The position numbers and the translations under genes are program-made. DNA of 64,000 nucleotides, taken from Aphrophora alni (Eukaryota; Arthropoda; Insecta; Hemiptera; Aphrophoridae). Positions 34,560 through 47,674 of this stretch are shown piece by piece (the first letter of the stretch is position 1; each line of letters opens with the position of its first letter). The DNA is taken from contig OY740769.1 in the NCBI GenBank assembly GCA_963513935.1, positions 73,425,712-73,489,711 on the forward strand, given 5' to 3'. The notes under the pieces were generated by a model. The model did no database searches and was not told where the DNA came from. It saw nothing but the letters and a program-made list of their open reading frames with translations.

Positions 34560-35784
34560 CGACACATACGAGCACCCCATCCTTTACCTTCATAAATACC
34601 AATACGCTTCTATATTTTAACTTATTTATATAAAAAATATAATGAAAAAGAAATAAAATTTGTTGTTTTTTAACTTTTGATACACTTTATTATAAACCTA
34701 AATATAAAGAGTGTTTATCTTTATTTTAATTTTTTAATATTTTTTTTATACAGATAAGTTATAAAATATAGGGTGAATGGTGAACAATGTGCCAACAAAA
34801 TCTGAATGATAGTACACTTCATTTGCAACAAAATTGACTATAGTAAGCCCCATCCTGTATTAAGTTCGTTTCCGTTATATGTATTTTCCCCTGTTTTTTT
34901 TTAGGTAAAACGTTACTTTTCAGTTAAAAATTCTATTTTATCACTTTATGTTTCACTTAGCAAGTAAAGTGACCCAATTTCCAAACACTACATTAAATTT
35001 TCTATAAGACAGAACTAAAATAGTTTTTTAGTACTAAGAATGAGCATTATGATGAAGCCCTCAAATATGAAAAAGTGAATGTTTTGAAATTATTATTATT
35101 ATTCAAATTTGTTTAAACGACTGCACCTATAGGTGTTCAAATTTTACAAAAACTACAGCTCATAAGCTTTCCAATGGTATAAGCGATTCACTAATTTACT
35201 TTTTCATTCCTAGAATTATACGTCCAGCAAGTCAAAAGACGTGAATAAATATGAAGGTGTTTTAGATTTTGGTTCTCTAATTGTCAATCAACGTGGTCAA
35301 CTATAATAATTTTACAATTGTTATTGTAATAATAATTGATATTTAGCAATGAAAGAAGGTTGGTAATAACTCTATTCAAAATGTCTATATTATCAGAATT
35401 AACCATTAATGAACGATAGTATACAAACTTGAAACTTATGTGTCGTTTTTTATAAACGTTTTTGGAACAAAAAATAAAAATATAAAAATTATTATAATCT
35501 ATTCATAATTAATTTAAACAATGGAAGATTTAAATAACAGCTAATTATCTGTCATACACACATAGAAGAAGAATTTGAAGCGTATTAGAAATTCTTTAGT
35601 AAAAATATATGTATATATAAATCCAAAGACACATAACAAATATTATCACTTTTAGGTTAATTTGAAGTTATATTGTTAATATTAAAATTAGCTAACAATT
35701 CAAATAATTGATAAAGTTCTTAGTTGTGTTTTAGATTTCTAATAACCTATAACATACTTGTAATCAATGTTTTTTTGTTTGCAG
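34560..35784. other. Non-coding, AT-rich
   Basis: No gene supported. The right edge is the polypyrimidine-CAG acceptor of the exon that starts at 35785. Confidence 0.45.
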
Positions 35785-35964
35785 AAGCAGTCGATTTGGT
35801 TTTCAAGTTTCTATTGTGAAACTTCGTCATGACATGTAGTTGATAATAATACATCGATGTTGATATCGGAGACGCACCTCGTCTGCTATCAGTGATAGTC
35901 GTAGTGTGGGTGGAGATGGCGAGAGGACAAGACCAGGCTGAGGACATCGTCAAAAAGAAATATG
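35785..35964 (+). other. Candidate 5' exon of an unrecognised gene
   Basis: The exon is bounded by TTTTTTTGTTTGCAG (acceptor AG at 35783-35784) and by ATG|GTAAGT (donor at 35965). Its first 131 bases would be 5' leader, with an in-frame stop before the start codon. A TCAGTG initiator-like word at 35889 offers an alternative internal transcription start. Confidence 0.45.
35916..35964 (+). CDS. Candidate first coding exon, product unrecognised
   Basis: ATG in a good context (GTGGAGATGGCG) opens MARGQDQAEDIVKKKY and one base of a Gly codon, then the consensus donor GGTAAGT. The peptide is short, hydrophilic, and has the look of a soluble protein N-terminus rather than a signal peptide. I cannot name the family. 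The frame continues past the donor into AT-rich sequence whose translation loses coding character, which supports a splice here. The rest of the gene would lie to the right, across the satellite, or outside the window. A longer frame from 35892 begins with GTG and is not a eukaryotic start. Confidence 0.45.
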
Positions 35965-37262
35965 GTAAGTTGACCTATTTAAGTGTGTACACGCTCACAA
36001 TTTCTATTAAAACAAATATTTTAAACTTATGCAAAAATGGCGCTTTTTATTTTAAAATATTAAGCTTTCATTAATCGCAAATAGTCTCTAATGTAAACTT
36101 GGTAATTGGTGACAATTTTTTTATTTATTTTACATTTGGCTTACCTATCATTTTTATTAGACAAAAACTAGCTTATTTAATGATGAATTTTAGTTCAGTT
36201 CCTCGGGGGGGGGGGGATACTGAGGTACATCAAAATCGTTTCAATTTAATTAAACCCGTTAAAAAAAGTGCCTGTTGGTTGTGGATGGATCCTTTGTAGT
36301 CACAATAAATTCCATACATTTTTTAGTTACATTACCAAATTTTGTGCTTGGTCCAGAATAAGGAAAATACGAATGAGTCGATGGTTCGAAGAAATTGGTT
36401 TCTCAATTTCCTCTCCCTACCACTATTAAGACAAAGAGTTTATTTTAAAGATAAGATGTTTATAAAGATGTTATTTTACATTAAAATATGGGTAAATATG
36501 TTTTGTGTAAAGTGTGTGGGATAGACAGATAGTTATATTGTTTAAATAATATACTATCTAATAATTTTAAATGGTATTTTATATCATTAATACAATTTTA
36601 AATACGGATTGTTATTGTATATTTTTAGTTTTGAACAATAAGGAATGTATAACTTTGTAAAAGTATTATATATATATAGCCTATATATATATATATATAT
36701 ATAATTTAAAAAAACGTGTTTTATATTATAATAATAAAAAAATATATATTTTAATAAGAAATAACAATCAGTCTTTTGGATGCAATAATATAATTTAAAA
36801 TGTAATTAAATTTATAACTTATTATGATGGAAAAATGACTTTTAATTGGCATTTATTTATTTATTTTTGTAGGATGTTTATATTTAAACAAAAATGGAAT
36901 TATTCAACATATTTAAGAAACTATCATAATTGTAAAATGTTCTTGTATTTTTTCTATATATATATATATATAAACAAAGGTTAACATTTGAATAATTTGA
37001 TTGTAGTAATTTTTTTTCCACTTCTGATCAAGAGAAAATTTCTGAATTATCTCCTAAATTGTTATTATTTCATTTATCTTATTTTATTTTATTGTAAATA
37101 AGTACCTTATGGATGAATGCTAGAAAATTATGTGTTAATTTGCATTGTGGTACAAATACAATTACATTTTACTTTTCAAATCTTTAATCCTAGGGAGTTT
37201 TAGAAAATGTAAAAATATAGAAGGGCCCAAATCGTCATTGTCAGTTACGTATAAGCCTAAAT
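35965..37262. other. Non-coding, AT microsatellites
   Basis: Presumed intron if the exon at 35785-35964 is real. Contains (TA)n at 36666-36703 and 36955-36972 and a 12-G run at 36206. Short frames here are AT-driven. Confidence 0.45.
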
Positions 37263-37267
37263 AGTAT

Positions 37268-37660
37268 ATTTCATCACTAGGACAAAAAATGAAGCTTTTC
37301 AATAGAAACTCAAGTTTAACGGTCGAGGCGGAGCCGAGGCCGAAAAATGAGCGAGGATCGAAAAACTATCTTTTTCGTTATACTGCAAATAATATAAGAA
37401 AACAATTTCACTAAACTGAAATGTTATAACCGATTTACCTTCAAATCGATGGTAACAGCTGTTATTTACAATCGAGAGTATCGGTTGTTTTTATAGATGC
37501 TTTACAATCGTTAATTAATCAGTATAAACGAAGTAACAGCTGATGAGCTCGACCTTAGATGATGTTTTAGGTCCTAGGACTAAAAATAACTACTTTAGCA
37601 TCTCAATGCATGTATTGAAAACAGCTGTTTTTGAAGCAGTATGACGAAAATTTACTATTA
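37268..37660 (-). mobile_element. About 400-bp dispersed element, copy 2 (inverted)
   Basis: Reverse-complement match to 19928-20335: TCACTAGGACAAAAA, CTTTTTCGTTATACTGCAAA, AGATGCTTTACAATCGTTAA, TTTTAGGTCCTAGGACTAAA, ACAGCTGTTTTTGAAGCAGT. It differs in an internal GAGGCGGAGCCGAGG stretch at 37326, where copy 1 is shorter. No coding frame. Confidence 0.7.
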
Positions 37661-37886
37661 ATCTGTAAAAACGGCGAAATATTAAATTTGGGCTAAAATA
37701 ACTATTCGACTAGTCGATTTGTCTGGCTTAATCACTTTTTCTGTACAGTTGTGTATATGTTGGTGCCAAATTTGGTTACATTCAATGTAAGAAAGATTAG
37801 CCAGAGAGTGGAAATTCGATAAAATTCGTATTAAGTCAAGTAACCATTTTGTAGTTTTTTGGGTAAGTAGCAGGCAAATATGTTTA

Positions 37887-38645
37887 TACAGTGTGTTAAT
37901 AAAATCCTCCCCTCCATCTTAATTATTGTATGAACTTAAATACAGCCAAACCCTTTTGGGATTCTTAACAAGGTCACCTAAGTTTCTTTTATGATGGTTT
38001 TGAATTTTGCCGTGAATTTTGTACAGTCGCTGAACGAATCTTTGTTCTCAAACATTATGAATGAATTGGCACCACTTTGAATACTTAATATAAATAATCA
38101 CAACAAACCAGCTGTGAATATGAAATACTGTCATACTAACTGTAAAAATACATTACAATTTTTTTTTAAATGTCATTCATATTTTGAAATAACATTTTTA
38201 AGGCAATTAAAAGTTAAATTTATTGATACCTGTAGTTTTGCCTTAAAATCCCCTTTAATTTGAGTCACATATCGTGATTCTTTTTTAAAAAATATTTTGA
38301 ATGTGACTACACTTTTGAGGGACAGGTGAAATTCAGTTCAATGTTGAATCACTTTCTCATATTAGTGTAGCGAACATTTTTTAAACTGTTTACTGATCTG
38401 ACTTCACATTTAAATATGATTTTTAAGTTTAAAAAAAAGGAAATAGCGATTTTATAATTTAAAAATTTCAAATACATTTGTGCAGCCATTTTGGTTAGGG
38501 TCATGAAAAAATATTTCGTTAGCTCTATTAATTTTTGTCTTTTTCAATTAGACATGTCACAAGATTGAAAATTTGAAAATTATCCAAAACATTGGAGCAC
38601 TAAAGTTTTAGGGAGAGAGGGGGGACATTATTAATACACTCTGTA
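37887..38645. mobile_element. 759-bp MITE with TA target duplication
   Basis: Left end TACAGTGTGTTAATAAAATC followed by CTCCCCTCC; right end reverse-complemented TACAGAGTGTATTAATAATG followed by TCCCCCCTCTC. TA flanks both ends (37885-37886 and 38646-38647), the Tc1/mariner duplication. No transposase frame remains; the interior is AT-rich. A related single end may lie at 5147-5190. Confidence 0.7.
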
Positions 38646-38649
38646 TAAA

Positions 38650-39094
38650 TTGATTTCTCAAACTGTGTTCTACGAATCACTACTAGTACCACATGGTCTA
38701 AGTCTCACTATGACGATCACTACCAATGAGTTGTTATTTTAATATTTATATTTTGTAATATTCATGTTTCCCTCCAGAATTCCTGTTTTGTTCAGGATTG
38801 TAGTGATATTTATATGAACATACAAACTAAATAATTCATTTCAGAAAGAGTTGTTTAGTCCGTTGAAATATTCAAGGAAATAGGCATGTTGTTTATTTAT
38901 TATTAGCAGCATACTTTACTACTGTTATCAGAAATGATATGAGATAATGTTATCACATTGTAAATACTGGCTTGATTGACAATTAACAAATTTTCCTTAT
39001 TGTATTTATATATAATGTATTATCTCAACTCCTAATTTATTTCGTAAATCACCTTAAATTATTACTTATAATAATCCTGTGATGCAACAGCTTG
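38650..39094. other. Non-coding left flank of the 119-bp satellite
   Basis: No feature seen. Satellite similarity begins near CAGCTTGTAATGAGTCTAAG at 39089. Confidence 0.5.
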
Positions 39095-42000
39095 TAATGA
39101 GTCTAAGATTTATAGGTGGGTTTTAGTCTAGTGATTTGTGGTCAGTGTACGACACAATCTATACTCCGTAATTCTAACATTCACAATTAGAGTTAGCTAG
39201 TGATTGCAGGTCTTCACATGTCTAAGCTTTACAGGAGGGTTTTAGTCTAGTGATTTGTGGTCAGTGTACGACACAATCTATACTCCGTAATTCTAACATT
39301 CACAATTAGAGTTAGCTAGTGATTGCAGGTCTTCACATGTCTAAGATTTACAGGTGGGTTTTAAGTCTATTGATTTGTGGTCAGTATACGACACAATCTA
39401 TTCTCCGTAATTCTAACATTCACAATTAGAATGCGCTAGTAATTGCAGGTCCCCACATGTCTAAGATTTATAGGTGGGTTTTAAGTCTAGTGATTTGTGG
39501 TCAGTGTACGACACGATCTATTCTCCGTAATTCTAACATTCACAATTAGAATGCGCTAGTAATTGCAGGTCCCCACATGTCTAAGCTTTACAGGTGGGTT
39601 TTAGTCTATTGATTTGTGGTCAGTGTACGACACGATCTATTCTCCGTAATTCTAACATTCACAATTAGAATGCGCTAGTAATTGCAGGTCCCCACATGTC
39701 TAAGATTTATAGGTGGGTTTTAGTCTATTGATTTGTGGTCAGTGTACGACACGATCTATTCTCCGTAATTCTAACATTCACAATTAGAATTCGCTAGTAA
39801 TTGCAGGTCCCCACATGTCTAAGATTTATAGGTGGGTTTTAGTCTAGTGATTTCTGGTCAGTGTACGACACGATCTATTCTCCGTAATTCTAACATTCAC
39901 AATTAGAATGCGCTAGTAATTGCAGGTCCCCACATGTCTAAGCTTTACAGGTGGGTTTTAGTCTATTGATTTGTGGTCAGTGTACGACACGATCTATTCT
40001 CCGTAATTCTAACATTCACAATTAGAATGCGCTAGTAATTGCAGGTCCCCACATGTCTAAGATTTATAGGTGGGTTTTAAGTCTAGTGATTTGTGGTCAG
40101 TGTACGACACGATCTATTCTCCGTAATTCTAACATTCACAATTAGAATGCGCTAGTAATTGCAGGTCCCCACATGTCTAAGATTTATAGGTGGGTTTTAG
40201 TCTAGTGATTTGTGGTCAGTGTACGACACGATCTATTCTCCGTAATTCTAACATTCACAATTAGAATTCGCTAGTAATTGCAGGTCCCCACATGTCTAAG
40301 ATTTACAGGTGGGTTTTAAGTCTAGTGATTTGTGGTCAGTGTACGACACGATCTATTCTCCGTAATTCTAACATTCACAATTAGAATTTGCTAGTAATTG
40401 CAGGTCCCCACATGTCTAAGATTTATAGGTGGGTTTTAAGTCTAGTGATTTGTGGTCAGTGTACGACACGATCTATTCTCCGTAATTCTAACATTCACAA
40501 TTAGAATGCGCTAGTAATTGCAGGTCCCCACATGTCTAAGATTTATAGGTGGGTTTTAGTCTAGTGATTTGTGATCAGTGTACGACACGATCTATTCTCC
40601 GTAATTCTAACATTCACAATTAGAATGCGCTAGTAATTGCAGGTCCCCACATGTCTAAGCTTTACAGGTGGGTTTTAGTCTATTGATTTGTGGTCAGTGT
40701 ACGACACGATCTATTCTCCGTAATTCTAACATTCACAATTAGAATTCGCTAGTAATTGCAGGTCCCCACATGTCTAAGCTTTACAGGTGGGTTTTAGTCT
40801 ATTGATTTGTGGTCAGTGTACGACACGATCTATTCTCCGTAATTCTAACATTCACAATTAGAATGCGCTAGTAATTGCAGGTCCCCACATGTCTAAGATT
40901 TATAGGTGGGTTTTAGTCTAGTGATTTCTGGTCAGTGTACGACACGATCTATTCTCCGTAATTCTAACATTCACAATTAGAATGCGCTAGTAATTGCAGG
41001 TCCCCACATGTCTAAGCTTTACAGGTGGGTTTTAGTCTATTGATTTGTGGTCAGTGTACGACACGATCTATTCTCCGTAATTCTAACATTCACAATTAGA
41101 ATGCGCTAGTAATTGCAGGTCCCCACATGTCTAAGATTTATAGGTGGGTTTTAGTCTAGTGATTTCTGGTCAGTGTACGACACGATCTATTCTCCGTAAT
41201 TCTAACATTCACAATTAGAATGCGCTAGTAATTGCAGGTCCCCACATGTCTAAGCTTTACAGGTGGGTTTTAGTCTATTGATTTGTGGTCAGTGTACGAC
41301 ACGATCTATTCTCCGTAATTCTAACATTCACAATTAGAATGCGCTAGTAATTGCAGGTCCCCACATGTCTAAGATTTATAGGTGGGTTTTAGTCTAGTGA
41401 TTTCTGGTCAGTGTACGACACGATCTATTCTCCGTAATTCTAACATTCACAATTAGAATGCGCTAGTAATTGCAGGTCCCCACATGTCTAAGATTTACAG
41501 GTGGGTTTTAGTCTAGTGATTTGTGGTCAGTGTACGACACGATCTATTCTCCGTAATTCTAACATTCACAATTAGAATGCGCTAGTAATTGCAGGTCCCC
41601 ACATGTCTAAGATTTATAGGTGGGTTTTAGTCTAGTGATTTCTGGTCAGTGTACGACACGATCTATTCTCCGTAATTCTAACATTCACAATTAGAATGCG
41701 CTAGTAATTGCAGGTCCCCACATGTCTAAGATTTATAGGTGGGTTTTAGTCTAGTGATTTCTGGTCAGTGTACGACACGATCTATTCTCCGTAATTCTAA
41801 CATTCACAATTAGAATGCGCTAGTAATTGCAGGTCCCCACATGTCTAAGATTTACAGGTGGGTTTTAGTCTAGTGATTTGTGGTCAGTGTACGACACGAT
41901 CTATTCTCCGTAATTCTAACATTCACAATTAGAATGCGCTAGTAATTGCAGGTCCCCACATGTCTAAGATTTATAGGTGGGTTTTAAGTCTAGTGATTTG

Positions 42001-45000
42001 TGGTCAGTGTACGACACGATCTATTCTCCGTAATTCTAACATTCACAATTAGAATGCGCTAGTAATTGCAGGTCCCCACATGTCTAAGATTTATAGGTGG
42101 GTTTTAGTCTAGTGATTTGTGGTCAGTGTACGACACGATCTATTCTCCGTAATTCTAACATTCACAATTAGAATTCGCTAGTAATTGCAGGTCCCCACAT
42201 GTCTAAGATTTACAGGTGGGTTTTAAGTCTAGTGATTTGTGGTCAGTGTACGACACGATCTATTCTCCGTAATTCTAACATTCACAATTAGAATTCGCTA
42301 GTAATTGCAGGTCCCCACATGTCTAAGATTTATAGGTGGGTTTTAAGTCTAGTGATTTGTGGTCAGTGTACGACACGATCTATTCTCCGTAATTCTAACA
42401 TTCACAATTAGAATGCGCTAGTAATTGCAGGTCCCCACATGTCTAAGATTTATAGGTGGGTTTTAGTCTAGTGATTTGTGATCAGTGTACGACACGATCT
42501 ATTCTCCGTAATTCTAACATTCACAATTAGAATGCGCTAGTAATTGCAGGTCCCCACATGTCTAAGCTTTACAGGTGGGTTTTAGTCTATTGATTTGTGG
42601 TCAGTGTACGACACGATCTATTCTCCGTAATTCTAACATTCACAATTAGAATTCGCTAGTAATTGCAGGTCCCCACATGTCTAAGCTTTACAGGTGGGTT
42701 TTAGTCTATTGATTTGTGGTCAGTGTACGACACGATCTATTCTCCGTAATTCTAACATTCACAATTAGAATGCGCTAGTAATTGCAGGTCCCCACATGTC
42801 TAAGATTTATAGGTGGGTTTTAGTCTAGTGATTTCTGGTCAGTGTACGACACGATCTATTCTCCGTAATTCTAACATTCACAATTAGAATGCGCTAGTAA
42901 TTGCAGGTCCCCACATGTCTAAGCTTTACAGGTGGGTTTTAGTCTATTGATTTGTGGTCAGTGTACGACACGATCTATTCTCCGTAATTCTAACATTCAC
43001 AATTAGAATGCGCTAGTAATTGCAGGTCCCCACATGTCTAAGATTTATAGGTGGGTTTTAGTCTAGTGATTTCTGGTCAGTGTACGACACGATCTATTCT
43101 CCGTAATTCTAACATTCACAATTAGAATGCGCTAGTAATTGCAGGTCCCCACATGTCTAAGCTTTACAGGTGGGTTTTAGTCTATTGATTTGTGGTCAGT
43201 GTACGACACGATCTATTCTCCGTAATTCTAACATTCACAATTAGAATGCGCTAGTAATTGCAGGTCCCCACATGTCTAAGATTTATAGGTGGGTTTTAGT
43301 CTAGTGATTTCTGGTCAGTGTACGACACGATCTATTCTCCGTAATTCTAACATTCACAATTAGAATGCGCTAGTAATTGCAGGTCCCCACATGTCTAAGA
43401 TTTACAGGTGGGTTTTAGTCTAGTGATTTGTGGTCAGTGTACGACACGATCTATTCTCCGTAATTCTAACATTCACAATTAGAATGCGCTAGTAATTGCA
43501 GGTCCCCACATGTCTAAGATTTATAGGTGGGTTTTAGTCTAGTGATTTCTGGTCAGTGTACGACACGATCTATTCTCCGTAATTCTAACATTCACAATTA
43601 GAATGCGCTAGTAATTGCAGGTCCCCACATGTCTAAGATTTATAGGTGGGTTTTAGTCTAGTGATTTGTGGTCAGTGTACGACACGATCTATTCTCCGTA
43701 ATTCTAACATTCACAATTAGAATGCGCTAGTAATTGCAGGTCCCCACATGTCTAAGCTTTACAGGTGGGTTTTAGTCTATTGATTTGTGGTCAGTGTACG
43801 ACACGATCTATTCTCCGTAATTCTAACATTCACAAATAGAATGCGCTAGTAATTGCAGGTCCCCACATGTCTAAGATTAATAGGTGGGTTTTAGTCTAGT
43901 GATTTGTGATCAGTGTACGACACGATCTATTCTCCGTAATTCTAACATTCACAATTAGAATGCGCTAGTAATTGCAGGTCCCCACATGTCTAAGCTTTAC
44001 AGGTGGGTTTTAGTCTATTGATTTGTGGTCAGTGTACGACACGATCTATTCTCCGTAATTCTAACATTCACAATTAGAATTCGCTAGTAATTGCAGGTCC
44101 CCACATGTCTAAGCTTTACAGGTGGGTTTTAGTCTATTGATTTGTGGTCAGTGTACGACACGATCTATTCTCCGTAATTCTAACATTCACAATTAGAATG
44201 CGCTAGTAATTGCAGGTCCCCACATGTCTAAGATTTATAGGTGGGTTTTAGTCTAGTGATTTCTGGTCAGTGTACGACACGATCTATTCTCCGTAATTCT
44301 AACATTCACAATTAGAATGCGCTAGTAATTGCAGGTCCCCACATGTCTAAGCTTTACAGGTGGGTTTTAGTCTATTGATTTGTGGTCAGTGTACGACACG
44401 ATCTATTCTCCGTAATTCTAACATTCACAATTAGAATGCGCTAGTAATTGCAGGTCCCCACATGTCTAAGATTTATAGGTGGGTTTTAGTCTAGTGATTT
44501 CTGGTCAGTGTACGACACGATCTATTCTCCGTAATTCTAACATTCACAATTAGAATGCGCTAGTAATTGCAGGTCCCCACATGTCTAAGCTTTACAGGTG
44601 GGTTTTAGTCTATTGATTTGTGGTCAGTGTACGACACGATCTATTCTCCGTAATTCTAACATTCACAATTAGAATGCGCTAGTAATTGCAGGTCCCCACA
44701 TGTCTAAGATTTATAGGTGGGTTTTAGTCTAGTGATTTCTGGTCAGTGTACGACACGATCTATTCTCCGTAATTCTAACATTCACAATTAGAATGCGCTA
44801 GTAATTGCAGGTCCCCACATGTCTAAGATTTACAGGTGGGTTTTAGTCTAGTGATTTGTGGTCAGTGTACGACACGATCTATTCTCCGTAATTCTAACAT
44901 TCACAATTAGAATGCGCTAGTAATTGCAGGTCCCCACATGTCTAAGATTTATAGGTGGGTTTTAGTCTAGTGATTTCTGGTCAGTGTACGACACGATCTA

Positions 45001-47560
45001 TTCTCCGTAATTCTAACATTCACAATTAGAATGCGCTAGTAATTGCAGGTCCCCACATGTCTAAGATTTATAGGTGGGTTTTAGTCTAGTGATTTGTGGT
45101 CAGTGTACGACACGATCTATTCTCCGTAATTCTAACATTCACAATTAGAATGCGCTAGTAATTGCAGGTCCCCACATGTCTAAGCTTTACAGGTGGGTTT
45201 TAGTCTATTGATTTGTGGTCAGTGTACGACACGATCTATTCTCCGTAATTCTAACATTCACAAATAGAATGCGCTAGTAATTGCAGGTCCCCACATGTCT
45301 AAGATTAATAGGTGGGTTTTAGTCTAGTGATTTCTGGTCAGTGTACGACACGATCTATTCTCCGTAATTCTAACATTCACAATTAGAATGCGCTAGTAAT
45401 TGCAGGTCCCCACATGTCTAAGATTTATAGGTGGGTTTTAGTCTAGTGATTTGTGGTCAGTGTACGACACGATCTATTCTCCGTAATTCTAACATTCACA
45501 ATTAGAATGCGCTAGTAATTGCAGGTCCCCACATGTCTAAGATTTATAGGTGGGTTTTAGTCTAGTGATTTCTGGTCAGTGTACGACACGATATATTCTC
45601 CGTAATTCTAACATTCACAATTAGAATGCGCTAGTAATTGCAGGTCCCCACATGTCTAAGATTTATAGGTGGGTTTTAGTCTAGTGATTTGTGGTCAGTG
45701 TACGACACGATCTATTCTCCGTAATTCTAACATTCACAATTAGAATGCGCTAGTAATTGCAGGTCCCCACATGTCTAAGATTTATAGGTGGGTTTTAGTC
45801 TATTGATTTGTGGTCAGTGTACGACACGATCTATTCTCCGTAATTCTAACATTCACAATTAGAATGCGCTAGTAATTGCAGGTCCCCACATGTCTAAGAT
45901 TTATAGGTGGGTTTTAGTCTAGTGATTTCTGGTCAGTGTACGACACGATCTATTCTCCGTAATTCTAACATTCACAATTAGAATGCGCTAGTAATTGCAG
46001 GTCCCCACATGTCTAAGATTTATAGGTGGGTTTTAGTCTAGTGATTTGTGGTCAGTGTACGACACGATCTATTCTCCGTAATTCTAACATTCACAATTAG
46101 AATGCGCTAGTAATTGCAGGTCCCCACATGTCTAAGATTTATAGGTGGGTTTTAGTCTAGTGATTTCTGGTCAGTGTACGACACGATCTATTCTCCGTAA
46201 TTCTAACATTCACAATTAGAATGCGCTAGTAATTGCAGGTCCCCACATGTTTAAGATTTATAGGTGGGTTTTAGTCTATTGATTTGTGGTCAGTGTACGA
46301 CACGATCTATTCTCCGTAATTCTAACATTCACAATTAGAATACGCTAGTAATTGCAGGTCCCCACATGTCTAAGCTTTACAGGTGGGTTTTAGTCTATTG
46401 ATTTGTGGTCAGTGTACGACACGATCTATTCTCCGTAATTCTAACATTCACAATTAGAATGCGCTAGTAATTGCAGGTCCCCACATGTCTAAGATTTATA
46501 GGTGGGTTTTAGTCTATTGATTTGTGGTCAGTGTACGACACGATCTATTCTCCGTAATTCTAACATTCACAATTAGAATGCGCTTGTAATTGCAGGTCCC
46601 CACATGTCTAAGCTTTATAGGTGGGTTTTAGTCTAGTGATTTGTGTTCAGTGTACGACACGATCTATTCTCCGTAATTCTAACATTCACAATTAGAATGC
46701 GCTTGTAATTGCAGGTCCCCACATGTCTAAGCTTTACAGGTGGGTTTTAGTCTATTGATTTGTGGTCAGTGTACGACACGATCTATTCTCCGTAATTCTA
46801 ACATTCACAATTAGAATGCGCTAGTAATTGCAGGTCCCCACATGTCTAAGCTTTACAGGTGGGTTTTAGTCTATTGATTTGTGGTCAGTGTACGACACGA
46901 TCTATTCTCCGTAATTCTAACATTCACAATTAGAATGCGCTTGTAATTGCAGGTCCCCACATGTCTAAGATTTATAGGTGGGTTTTAGTCTAGTGATTTC
47001 TGGTCAGTGTACGACACGATCTATTCTCCGTAATTCTAACATTCACAATTAGAATGCGCTAGTAATTGCAGGTCCCCACATGTCTAAGCTTTACAGGTGG
47101 GTTTTAGTCTATTGATTTGTGGTCAGTGTACGACACGATCTATTCTCCGTAATTCTAACATTCACAATTAGAATGCGCTAGTAATTGCAGGTCCCCACAT
47201 GTCTAAGCTTTACAGGTGGGTTTTAGTCTATTGATTTCTGGTCAGTGTACGACACGATCTATTCTCCGTAATTCTAACATTCACAATTAGAATGCGCTTG
47301 TAATTGCAGGTCCCCACATGTCTAAGCTTTACAGGTGGGTTTTAGTCTAGTGATTTGTGGTCAGTGTACGACACGATCTATTCTCCGTAACTCTATCTTT
47401 CACAATTAGAATGCGCTAGTAATTGCAGGTCCCCACATGTCTAAGCTTTATAGGTGGGTTTTAGTCTATTGATTTGTGGTCAGTGTACGACACGATCTAT
47501 TCTCCGTAATTCTAACATTCACAACTAGAATTAGCTAGTGATTGCATGTCTTCACAAGTA
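39095..47560 (+). repeat. 119-bp satellite array, 71 monomers with higher-order structure
   Basis: Monomer: TAAGATTTATAGGTGGGTTT, TAGTCTAGTGATTTGTGGTC, AGTGTACGACACGATCTATT, CTCCGTAATTCTAACATTCA, CAATTAGAATGCGCTAGTAA, TTGCAGGTCCCCACATGTC. The GTAC anchor runs from 39147 to 47485, 70 intervals; some monomers have one extra A (TTTTAAGTC) and are 120 bp. Variant sites: TTTATAGG/TTTACAGG, AAGATT/AAGCTT, CTAGTG/CTATTG, TTTGTGG/TTTCTGG, AATGCGC/AATTCGC. The first three and last one or two monomers are diverged (GAGTTAGCTAGTGATTGCAG), typical of array edges. No coding frame. Confidence 0.97.
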
Positions 47561-47674
47561 GTAATGCCTGGATCTTCGCTGTAAGTTTTTGAGTCCCACG
47601 GGAATTAATGGTTGGTGACATTAGCATATATAAAAAACCCGCGATAAAATCAAAATTATTTTTTCGGCAATAGC

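Noticed and set aside
39095..47560. CRISPR-like appearance of regular repeats
   Set aside because: The monomers are head-to-tail with no unique spacers, 119 bp long, in an arthropod genome. It is satellite DNA. The same applies to 10366-11212 and 11434-15440.
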